This document shows positions 57,733 through 64,000 of a stretch of 64,000 nt of DNA, in pieces. Numbering within the stretch: position 1 is the first letter of the stretch; each line of letters starts with the position of its first letter. The stretch spans positions 1 to 64,000 of the forward strand of contig MGTU01000014.1 of the NCBI GenBank assembly GCA_001799615.1. Reading direction: 5' to 3'. A program made the position numbers and the translations under genes. The notes under the pieces were generated by a model that was given only the letters and a program-made list of their open reading frames with translations, ran no database searches and was not told where the DNA came from. The DNA is from Elusimicrobia bacterium GWA2_61_42. Lineage in GTDB: Bacteria > Elusimicrobiota > Elusimicrobia > Elusimicrobiales > UBA9959.

Positions 57733-58752
57733 TTAGTTTTCGTCAGTGCCGCTGTCGGGCCGCCGGGGCGTCTCGCTGCCCGTATATTGTATCAAAAGGG
57801 CTTCCGCCTCTTTAAGGGTTTTAAGCTGCATGAACGAGGCCCTGGCCCCGGCGGCCCCCGGCAGGCCTTTCAGCCAGTAGCCCACCAGCTTGCGCGCCCG
57901 GGCCAGGCCGTGCTCTTCGCCGTAAATGCCGGCGTTCAGCTCCAGAAAACGAAGAAAAAGACGCATACGGGCGGCCTGGGTGACGGCGCCGCCCGGCAGC
58001 CCGGAAAGGCCGGCGGCTATCTCGGCGAAAACGGCCGGGTTGAACACCGCGGCCCGCCCTATGCCGACGCCCGAGCAGCCCGTGTCCAGGATGGCGCGCG
58101 CCTGCGCGGCGTTCTCCACGCCGCCGTTGCCGAAAACCGGGATCTTCACGGCCGCGGCGGAGGCCGCCATGGCCTCCAGGTCCACCGGGCCGGTATGGAA
58201 CTGCGACGCGGGCCTGCCGTGCAGGGTGATGGCGGCGGCGCCGGCTTCCTCGGCGACCCGGGCCAGCATGGGGCCCAAATTCTCCCCGGCGACGAGGCCC
58301 ACCCGGAACTTCACCGTAACGGGGACTTTCACGCTTTTTACCATGCTTGAAATTATATCCGCCAGCAGCAGCGGCGTCTTCATCAGCGCGGCCCCGGAAC
58401 CGGAGCGCATCACTTTTTTAACGGGGCACCCGGCGTTTATGTCTATGACGTCGGCGCCGGCCAGCTCCGCCGCCTGCGCGGCCAGGGCCATGGAGGAGGG
58501 GTCGGCCCCGAAAAGCTGTATGGCGGCCGGGTGCTCGCCGGGCAGCAGCTCCAGCATCCTGAAGGATTTTTTGTTCTTGTATTTCAGGCTTTCGGCCGAG
58601 ACCATCTCGGTAACCACCAGGCCCGCGCCGCCCTCGGCGGCGAGAATGCGGAAAGCGGCGTTGGTAATGCCGGCCATGGGAGCCAGCGCCAGGTTGTTCT
58701 TCAGGGCCACGCGGCCTATGGAAACGGGGTGTAAAAGGTCTTTATTGGTCAC
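57733..58752 (-). CDS. dusB: tRNA-dihydrouridine synthase (DusB-like)
   Basis: 339 residues. FMN-dependent reduction of tRNA uridines. LAPMAGITNAAFRILAAEGG at the N-terminus, VIDINAGCPVKKVMRSGSG with the catalytic cysteine, VKFRVGL, ITLHGRPASQFHTG, FGNGGV. The stop overlaps the next gene's start region by 4 bases (58749-58752). The C-terminal tail is short and hydrophilic. Confidence 0.94.
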   Translation of the reverse strand: MTNKDLLHPVSIGRVALKNNLALAPMAGITNAAFRILAAEGGAGLVVTEMVSAESLKYKNKKSFRMLELLPGEHPAAIQLFGADPSSMALAAQAAELAGADVIDINAGCPVKKVMRSGSGAALMKTPLLLADIISSMVKSVKVPVTVKFRVGLVAGENLGPMLARVAEEAGAAAITLHGRPASQFHTGPVDLEAMAASAAAVKIPVFGNGGVENAAQARAILDTGCSGVGIGRAAVFNPAVFAEIAAGLSGLPGGAVTQAARMRLFLRFLELNAGIYGEEHGLARARKLVGYWLKGLPGAAGARASFMQLKTLKEAEALLIQYTGSETPRRPDSGTDEN

Positions 58753-59477
58753 GGGTTCAAAGCGTAGCTGCCGTCGTGGGCAAGCGTAAATTCCTTGGGC
58801 GCGCGCCTCAGGACGGGGGTCGTCTCTTTGGCGGGAGCGCCCACTTTGCGCAGCACGGCCAGCTGAAAGGCAAAAGCGCGGTCCTCGGTCTCGAGGATGA
58901 CGCCCAGGCTCTTGTAGTCCAGTTTGGCGGGATTGGCCTCGGGCACGCTGGCGTCCGCCTCGCCCGGCGGGGGGGGGGCGCGCCGCGTACGCTTCCTGGT
59001 GTTAAGCTCGTACCAGGCGTGCCACGCCTGGTGGGCTATGATCCCGGCGCACCAGGTAAGCGAGCGGAAAGCGTGATCGGAGGAAAGCGCGGCCACGGTG
59101 CGGCCGCCGTCCAGGTAAAAGCCGGTCTTGTTCTCGTTGCGGATCACGGAAAGATTTTTTTTCAGGAACAGGAAGGTATCCCTGTCCGCCATCCAGATCA
59201 GCTTGAGGGCGTGCGTGACCTGGCTTTTGAATTCCGGCGGGCCCTGCACGTCCAGCCCGAGCTCCGGGTTGTAGGCCTCGGGCAGCGGGAGACGGGAGCG
59301 CGGGCGGGCCGCGGCCGGCGGCTCTTCCTGCAGGGCGGCCGGGGCGGCGGCTTCCTCCCTCACGGCCTGCACGCGCCCGTTAACATAATACCAGACGCCG
59401 GCCCCCATCACCGCCAGCGGCAGGAAGGCCAGCACCTTGTGGGTGCGGAAGAAACTTACGTGTTCTGTTTCCGGCAT
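58749..59477 (-). CDS. Membrane-anchored protein with HQxxH in place of HExxH
   Basis: 242 residues. One N-terminal membrane helix (about 12-31), a proline-rich linker, then a domain with IIAHQAWHAWYE: H149-Q150-A-W-H153, which would be a gluzincin HExxH but for Gln in place of the catalytic Glu. A later LETEDRAFAFQL could supply the third ligand. The fold may bind zinc without being a protease. The gene overlaps dusB by 4 bases and is 68 bases from the zinc-ribbon gene upstream. Confidence 0.6.
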   Translation of the reverse strand: MPETEHVSFFRTHKVLAFLPLAVMGAGVWYYVNGRVQAVREEAAAPAALQEEPPAAARPRSRLPLPEAYNPELGLDVQGPPEFKSQVTHALKLIWMADRDTFLFLKKNLSVIRNENKTGFYLDGGRTVAALSSDHAFRSLTWCAGIIAHQAWHAWYELNTRKRTRRAPPPPGEADASVPEANPAKLDYKSLGVILETEDRAFAFQLAVLRKVGAPAKETTPVLRRAPKEFTLAHDGSYALNP

Positions 59478-59545
59478 ATCGGGTCAATAAATACGGGGAC
59501 CGTAAAACGCTCCGCGCCTTACGGTCCCCGCCGCGCGTTCCGCAG

Positions 59546-59947
59546 TTATTTGGTCGATTTGAGGTACGAGTTGTAGAAAGCCTGCAGCTCGCTGTCGGCG
59601 TCCTGGAATTCCAGCACGTGCTTTTTGCAGCCGCGCCTGGAACAGATCTGCACCATGCCGCCGGCCTTCAGCTCGAAAGCTATCATCTGCGAGCCGCACG
59701 CGTCGCACTTGCGGGTGCTCTTCAGGTCGGCCTTGCAGTGGGGGCAGCGGAAGCCGGCTACCTTGCCCAGCGGGATGGGCAGGGCCGTCTCGGCCTTGTA
59801 GCTGCCGTAGAGGGAGCTGAGGTAAAGGGGGGCGTGTTTGCCCGCGTAGGTCAGGTTAACCTCTATCGAGGGAGCGGCGTCCAGCTTGGTGCCGGCGTTC
59901 ATCAGTGATTTAGAGCAGTGGGGACATTTTACTTTAACGCTTAACAT
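59546..59947 (-). CDS. Small zinc-ribbon protein
   Basis: 133 residues from ATG 59947, which has GGAGG upstream; the frame opens 13 codons earlier without a ribosome site. Cysteine pairs: CPHCSKSL (7-14), then CPHCKADL and CDACGSQM, then CSRRGCKK. Two or three zinc ribbons flank a beta-rich middle (SIEVNLTYAGKHAPLYLSSL). Possibly a nucleic-acid or regulatory protein; no family recognised. Confidence 0.65.
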   Translation of the reverse strand: MLSVKVKCPHCSKSLMNAGTKLDAAPSIEVNLTYAGKHAPLYLSSLYGSYKAETALPIPLGKVAGFRCPHCKADLKSTRKCDACGSQMIAFELKAGGMVQICSRRGCKKHVLEFQDADSELQAFYNSYLKSTK

Positions 59948-60035
59948 CGGGGCCTCCAGGAAACCAGGAATACGCCGGGGGCGCAAGCCCGCCGGTAACG
60001 CTTATGATACTAAATTATCCCGCCGGCCCAGCGGC

Positions 60036-61982
60036 CTATTCGTAGCGCAGCGCTTCTATGGGGGAAAGCAGGGAGGCCTTCCTGGCCGGCCAGAAGCCGA
60101 ACACGATGCCCACCCCGGCCGAAAAGCCGAAAGCCAGGGCCACGGAAAGCGGCGAAATATAGACGGCCCAGCCGGAGATCTTCGACAGGAGCAGCGAACT
60201 GCCCGCGCCCGCTATAATGCCGATCACCCCGCCCACCACCGAAACGATAACGGCCTCGATCAGGAACTGCAGCAGCACCGCGCGGCTGGTGGCGCCGATG
60301 GCCTTCCGGAGGCCGATCTCCTTGGTGCGCTCGCTCACGCTGACCAGCATGATGTTCATGATGCCGATGCCGCCCACGATGAGCGAGATGCCGGCGATCA
60401 TGCCGAGCAGCGTGCTGAAGGTCTTTATGGTCCCCGTCAGCATGGTCTGCAGTTCGGCCATGTTCATCAGCATCACGTCGTCGTCCTTGTGGGCCGGCAC
60501 GTTGTGCCGCTTGCGCATCAGCGCCTTGACCTTCTCCTGCACCCCGTCCATCTTGGTATAGTCGGAGACTTCCAGCCAGACGGAGTCCACGTAATTCTTG
60601 CCCAGCACGATCTTCATGGCGGTCTGCAGCGGGATCACCACCACGTCGTCCTGGTCGCGCGGGCCCTGCGCGCCCTTGAGGGGCAGCACGCCGATCACGG
60701 TAAAGTTCTTGCGGTTGATCTTTATGGTCTTGCCCACGGGGTCCTCCCCGGCGAACAGCTCCTTGACCACGGTATTGCCGACCAGCGCCACCTTGGCCAG
60801 GCGCGCGCCCTCGGCGTCGGAGAAAAAGCGCCCGTAATAAGGCTGGGAATTGCGCATGGAGGCGTAAACGGCGCCCACGCCGTTGACCGAGGTGCGGGTG
60901 TTCTTGGCCCCGTAGACCACCTGCGCGCTGCCGGTGACGTTGGAGTCCGTCCGGGTGACGTTCTCTATCTCCGAGATGGCTTTGGCGTCCTCCATGGTCA
61001 GGCGCGTCACCGCGCCGGCGCCCATGCTGGCTCCGCCCGGCCCCCTGAACATGCCGGGCATGACGGCCAGGAGGTTGGTGCCCAGCGAGGACATGGATTT
61101 CTGTATGGCCTTCTGCGCGCCGGTGCCCACGGCCAGCATGGCAATCAGGGCCCCTACGCCTATAATGATGCCCAGCATCGTCAGCAGCGACCGGGTCTTA
61201 TTGCTGATGATGGAGCTGACCGAGGACGCCAGGTTCTCGGCCACCTCCCGCCAGCTCAGAAAAAAAGTTTTGGGGATATGCAGGCGCTTGAGCTCTTTGG
61301 CGGCGGGCGGGGCTTTGCGGACCACGTCCTCTATGATCATGCCGTCCTTGAGCTTTATCACGCGGTCCGCCCAGGCGGCGATATCCGGCTCGTGGGTGAC
61401 CATCACCACGGTGATGCCGCGCTCGTTGAGCTTGCGGAAGATCTGCATGATCTCGTCGGACTGGGCGGAAGCCAGGTTGCCGGTGGGCTCGTCGGCGAAG
61501 ATGATCTTGGGGTCGTTGACCAGCGAGCGCGCGATGGCCACGCGCTGCTGCTGCCCGCCGGAAAGCTGGTTGGGCCGGTGGCCGGCGCGGTCGGCGAGGC
61601 CGACCTGCTCCAGGTATTTGGCGGCTTCGTGCGGCCTGGCCTTCTCGCCCAGGTAGATCTGCGGCAGGGCCACGTTGGAGGCGGCGGTGATGCGCGGCAG
61701 CAGGTTGAACTGCTGGAACACGAAACCCAGGATGCGCGCCCGCAGGTACGACAGCTCCACGTCGTCCAGCTCGGACACTTCGCGGCCGAAGAGCTTGTAG
61801 GAGCCGGAGCTGGGGCGGTCCAGCAGGCCCAGGATGTGCATCAGCGTGGACTTGCCGGAGCCGGACGGGCCCATGATGGCCACGAACTCGCCCTCCCTGA
61901 TGGACAGGTCCACGCCCTTGAGCACCGCGAGCGGCTCGTCGCCCATCTGGTAAATTTTCTTGATGCCTTTGAGTTCTATCAT
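60036..61982 (-). CDS. macB: MacB-type fused ATPase-permease
   Basis: 648 residues. The ATPase domain leads: Walker A GPSGSGKST (38-46), signature LSGGQQQRVAIARS, Walker B IIFADEPTGNL, then a linker and the permease domain with one helix at about 270, a large periplasmic region and three C-terminal helices (RTKEIGLRKAIGATSRAV is the coupling helix). It ends FWPARKASLLSPIEALRYE, a MacB hallmark. With MacA (62019) and a TolC (63017) it forms a tripartite exporter for macrolides, lipopeptides or toxins. Confidence 0.96.
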   Translation of the reverse strand: MIELKGIKKIYQMGDEPLAVLKGVDLSIREGEFVAIMGPSGSGKSTLMHILGLLDRPSSGSYKLFGREVSELDDVELSYLRARILGFVFQQFNLLPRITAASNVALPQIYLGEKARPHEAAKYLEQVGLADRAGHRPNQLSGGQQQRVAIARSLVNDPKIIFADEPTGNLASAQSDEIMQIFRKLNERGITVVMVTHEPDIAAWADRVIKLKDGMIIEDVVRKAPPAAKELKRLHIPKTFFLSWREVAENLASSVSSIISNKTRSLLTMLGIIIGVGALIAMLAVGTGAQKAIQKSMSSLGTNLLAVMPGMFRGPGGASMGAGAVTRLTMEDAKAISEIENVTRTDSNVTGSAQVVYGAKNTRTSVNGVGAVYASMRNSQPYYGRFFSDAEGARLAKVALVGNTVVKELFAGEDPVGKTIKINRKNFTVIGVLPLKGAQGPRDQDDVVVIPLQTAMKIVLGKNYVDSVWLEVSDYTKMDGVQEKVKALMRKRHNVPAHKDDDVMLMNMAELQTMLTGTIKTFSTLLGMIAGISLIVGGIGIMNIMLVSVSERTKEIGLRKAIGATSRAVLLQFLIEAVIVSVVGGVIGIIAGAGSSLLLSKISGWAVYISPLSVALAFGFSAGVGIVFGFWPARKASLLSPIEALRYE

Positions 61983-62018
61983 AATATTATCCGGGGCCGC
62001 GGCAGGACCGAAAGCCGC

Positions 62019-62999
62019 CTAGTGGGAGCCGGTGACGCGGCGCTGCTGCCTGTTCAGCGTCGGGCGCTTGGGCATCAGCGGGTTGCTGCCGGAGGAGTCC
62101 ACCTGCGCGGAATACCCGCCGGCCGCGTAGAACACGGTCTCGCCTGCCTCCAGGCCGGAGGTGATCTCCACCTGCTCGGCCTCGTTCTGGCCCGTCTCCA
62201 CCACGGAATAAACCGGCTGGCCTTTCTCGAGCTTTTTGATCACCGCGGTACGGCCCTGCGGGTCCGTCACCACGGCCGCGGCGGGGATCAGCAGCACGCC
62301 CCGGCGCTCGGAGATCCTGATCTTTATGTTGGCCGTCATCTGCGACCGGAAGAACTCCGGCACGCGCTCGGGGCGCAGCTTTACGGTATAGGTCACCACG
62401 TTGCTCTTGGTGGTGCCTTCGTCCAGGATCTTGAAGACCTCGCCGCGCACGCTCTTGTCCGGGTAGGCGTCCAGCACCAGCGTGGCGCGCTGGCCCTTCC
62501 TGACTTTGCCGATATCGGCCTCGTCGAGGCTGGCGGAAACGATAAGCTTGTCCGAAATGGCGAACAGCACCGTGCTGGCGCCCACAGTCTGGCCCTGCAC
62601 GACGTTCTTGAGGATCAGGGTGCCGTCTATGGGCGAAATGACCTTGATCGGCTTGTAGGTCTCCTGCCACTGCCTGTACTGGTCGTCCCCGGCGGCGCGC
62701 GCCGCGTCCAGGATGGCCACGCGGTCGGAGGAGCTCATCAGGGCCAGCACCTCGCCGGCCTTTATTTTATCCCCTTCCTCCACCAGGATCTCCTCAATGC
62801 GGCCGGAGGAGGAGGGCTGGATCTCCACCCGGTTCAGGGGTTCCACTACGCCGGTGGTGTCCACCACTTCCGACAGGTCGCGCAGCTCGGCCTGCGCGGA
62901 CAGGTATTTGGGCTTGGCGTCGGCGCCTTTCTTCTTGAAAGCGTACCAGCCGCCGCCGGCCAGCGCGGCGATGACGAGGAGGATGATGATCTTTTTCAT
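62019..62999 (-). CDS. macA: MacA-type periplasmic adaptor (membrane fusion protein)
   Basis: 326 residues. N-terminal anchor (about 4-20), then the adaptor layout: VVEPLNRVEIQPSSSGRIEEILVEEGDKIKAG (biotinyl/lipoyl-like half), a hairpin that is much shorter than in E. coli MacA, and SPIDGTLILKNVVQGQTVGAST. Beta-barrel and membrane-proximal domains follow, ending in an arginine-rich tail (KRPTLNRQQRRVTGSH). It bridges MacB and the outer-membrane channel. It starts 17 bases after the TolC-like stop. Confidence 0.92.
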   Translation of the reverse strand: MKKIIILLVIAALAGGGWYAFKKKGADAKPKYLSAQAELRDLSEVVDTTGVVEPLNRVEIQPSSSGRIEEILVEEGDKIKAGEVLALMSSSDRVAILDAARAAGDDQYRQWQETYKPIKVISPIDGTLILKNVVQGQTVGASTVLFAISDKLIVSASLDEADIGKVRKGQRATLVLDAYPDKSVRGEVFKILDEGTTKSNVVTYTVKLRPERVPEFFRSQMTANIKIRISERRGVLLIPAAAVVTDPQGRTAVIKKLEKGQPVYSVVETGQNEAEQVEITSGLEAGETVFYAAGGYSAQVDSSGSNPLMPKRPTLNRQQRRVTGSH

Positions 63000-63016
63000 A
63001 TTGTTTTCCCTTATCC

Positions 63017-64000
63017 TTACTTTTCCATGGTCACGCCGAGCAGCTGCTCCAGGGCCTGTTTGCGGCTGTGGGCCGAGCGGGCGTAGTCCAGCTGGTTCAG
63101 GTCGGAGTCCACGAAGTTCTGCTCCACGTTCTCAAGGTCTATAAAGCTGATCTTGCCGGCCATGTACTTTATCTGCGCCTCTTTGTAGCGCTCCTCGTTG
63201 GCCGCCAGCAGGGACACGGCCGCCCTGGCGGTCTCGGCCGCGCTCTGGTAGTCGTCGTAGCCGGAGCGCAGCGAGGCGGACAGGGAGATCCTGGCGGCCT
63301 TGAAAGTCTCTTCCGCGGCCGTCAGCGCCTTCTTATAGGCGGACAGGTTGTTGAAATAATAGGTGGGGCCGCCGGAGAACAGCGGCACGCTCAGGCTCAG
63401 GCCCATGGACCAGCTCTTGTCCTGCGGGAACTCGGTGGCGCCGCTCCAGCCGTAGGAGCCGCTGGCCTTGAGGGACGGGTAGGCATAGTAGCGGGCCGAG
63501 CTGGTGCGCTCTTTGGCCGCTTCCAGCGTCTTCCTGGCGGCGACTATGCCGGGCGACTTTTCGAGCGCCGCGGCCACGTCGGTTTCTTCCAGGGTGAAAG
63601 CCGGCACGCCGATATCGCCTTTGGCCAGCACGGTTCGCGCGCCTTCCAGGCCTATGGCCTCCAGCAGGGCGCGCTGGGCGGAGAGCAGCTGGCGGGCGGC
63701 CTTCTTCACCGAAACTTCGGCGTTGACGGCCAGGGCCTCGGTGTAAAGCGCGTTGCCCTTGGATTCCATGCCGCTTTCGTATTTAAGCCGTATGAGTTTG
63801 GCGTTCTCAAGCCTGATGTTATAGATCTTCTTCTGCACTTCGGCCCTTTTCTGGGCGAAAAGCAGGTCGGCGAAGGCGCCGGCCAGGGCCTGCCGGGCGG
63901 CAGCCGAGGCGGCCAGGTAATCAGCCTCCGCCTTCTCCCTGGAAATGCGGGCGCTCTTTACGGAGGAGACGGTCCGCAGGTTCAGCAGTTCCTGAGAAGC
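63017..64000 (-). CDS. TolC-family outer-membrane efflux channel, truncated by the window edge
   Basis: The frame is open from the last base of the window down to a stop at 63017, 327 residues of the C-terminal part. Long amphipathic helices with the OEP pattern: SARISREKAEADYLAASAAA, TLEAAKERTSSARYYAYPSL, NNLSAYKKALTAAEETFKAA. The strand GSYGWSG..SMGLSLSVPLFSGG is the family motif of the outer-membrane strand. It is the exit duct for the MacAB system immediately downstream. The signal peptide and first half lie beyond the window. Confidence 0.92.
   Translation of the reverse strand, partial: ASQELLNLRTVSSVKSARISREKAEADYLAASAAARQALAGAFADLLFAQKRAEVQKKIYNIRLENAKLIRLKYESGMESKGNALYTEALAVNAEVSVKKAARQLLSAQRALLEAIGLEGARTVLAKGDIGVPAFTLEETDVAAALEKSPGIVAARKTLEAAKERTSSARYYAYPSLKASGSYGWSGATEFPQDKSWSMGLSLSVPLFSGGPTYYFNNLSAYKKALTAAEETFKAARISLSASLRSGYDDYQSAAETARAAVSLLAANEERYKEAQIKYMAGKISFIDLENVEQNFVDSDLNQLDYARSAHSRKQALEQLLGVTMEK

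Noticed and set aside
59886..63086. Very long + strand open frame opposite macA/macB
   Set aside because: It lies antisense to clear MacB and MacA coding sequence, has no motif, and arises from high GC codon bias.
1..64000. tRNA, rRNA or CRISPR elements
   Set aside because: I saw no cloverleaf-like sequence with a T-loop, no rRNA segments and no regularly spaced repeats; a covariance-model scan would be needed to exclude small RNAs.

Overview
The window is GC-rich, densely packed Gram-negative bacterial chromosome. Outer-membrane hallmarks recur: a LolA-like protein with a two-permease ABC exporter, a MacAB/TolC-type efflux system, and KdsC and RfaE2-type enzymes for Kdo and heptose. I see no phage, transposase, CRISPR array, rRNA or tRNA. 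The mix of genes would fit Elusimicrobiota or a similarly deep lineage, but that is inference; nothing in the window proves taxonomy.

Layout. 1-2.4 kb: the end of glyA, then two small secreted proteins, each preceded by a copy of a 125-bp repeat. 2.4-8.7 kb: a divergent HTH-like regulator and an envelope export operon (LolA-like protein, two FtsX-type permeases, ATPase, beta-barrel candidate). 8.8-14.1 kb: mtnP, cdd, accB, a zinc-ribbon membrane protein, accC and rfaE2 in one tight run. 14.2-16.5 kb: an alpha-oxoamine synthase and a YghO-type GNAT protein, a likely sphingoid-lipid pair. 16.6-21.5 kb: a signalling cluster (HD-GYP, three receivers, PilZ, CheC/CheX-like phosphatase, YgbA). 21.5-25.5 kb: organophosphate transporter, tcdA, TatD-type hydrolase and a secreted glycerophosphodiesterase.

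25.6-37.1 kb is almost all on the minus strand: secreted proteins including a clostripain-type protease, asd, parB/parA with three parS-like palindromes, a DUF2089 regulator operon behind a near-consensus promoter, and a prohibitin-like protein. 37.1-42.6 kb: a spermidine-synthase-like membrane protein, an excisionase-type HTH protein flanked by paired GTTAAC boxes, an epimerase, kdsC and ccdA. 42.7-47.9 kb: a minus-strand operon of nitroreductase, two membrane proteins and pyrC-pyrD-pyrF-pyrE. 48.3-51.2 kb: a 957-residue secreted protein with markedly lower GC than its surroundings. 51.2-60 kb: mutL, a CPBP protease, a five-repeat secreted protein, mutS, dusB and two small proteins. 60-64 kb: macB, macA and a truncated TolC-family gene.

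The points most worth checking are the BCCP with a VGKD instead of AMKM biotinylation site, the probable AUA start codon at 760, the sphingolipid-like pair, the parS variant cluster, several promoters that seem to yield leaderless mRNAs, and two secreted or membrane-anchored proteins whose HExxH-like zinc motifs have lost a key residue.
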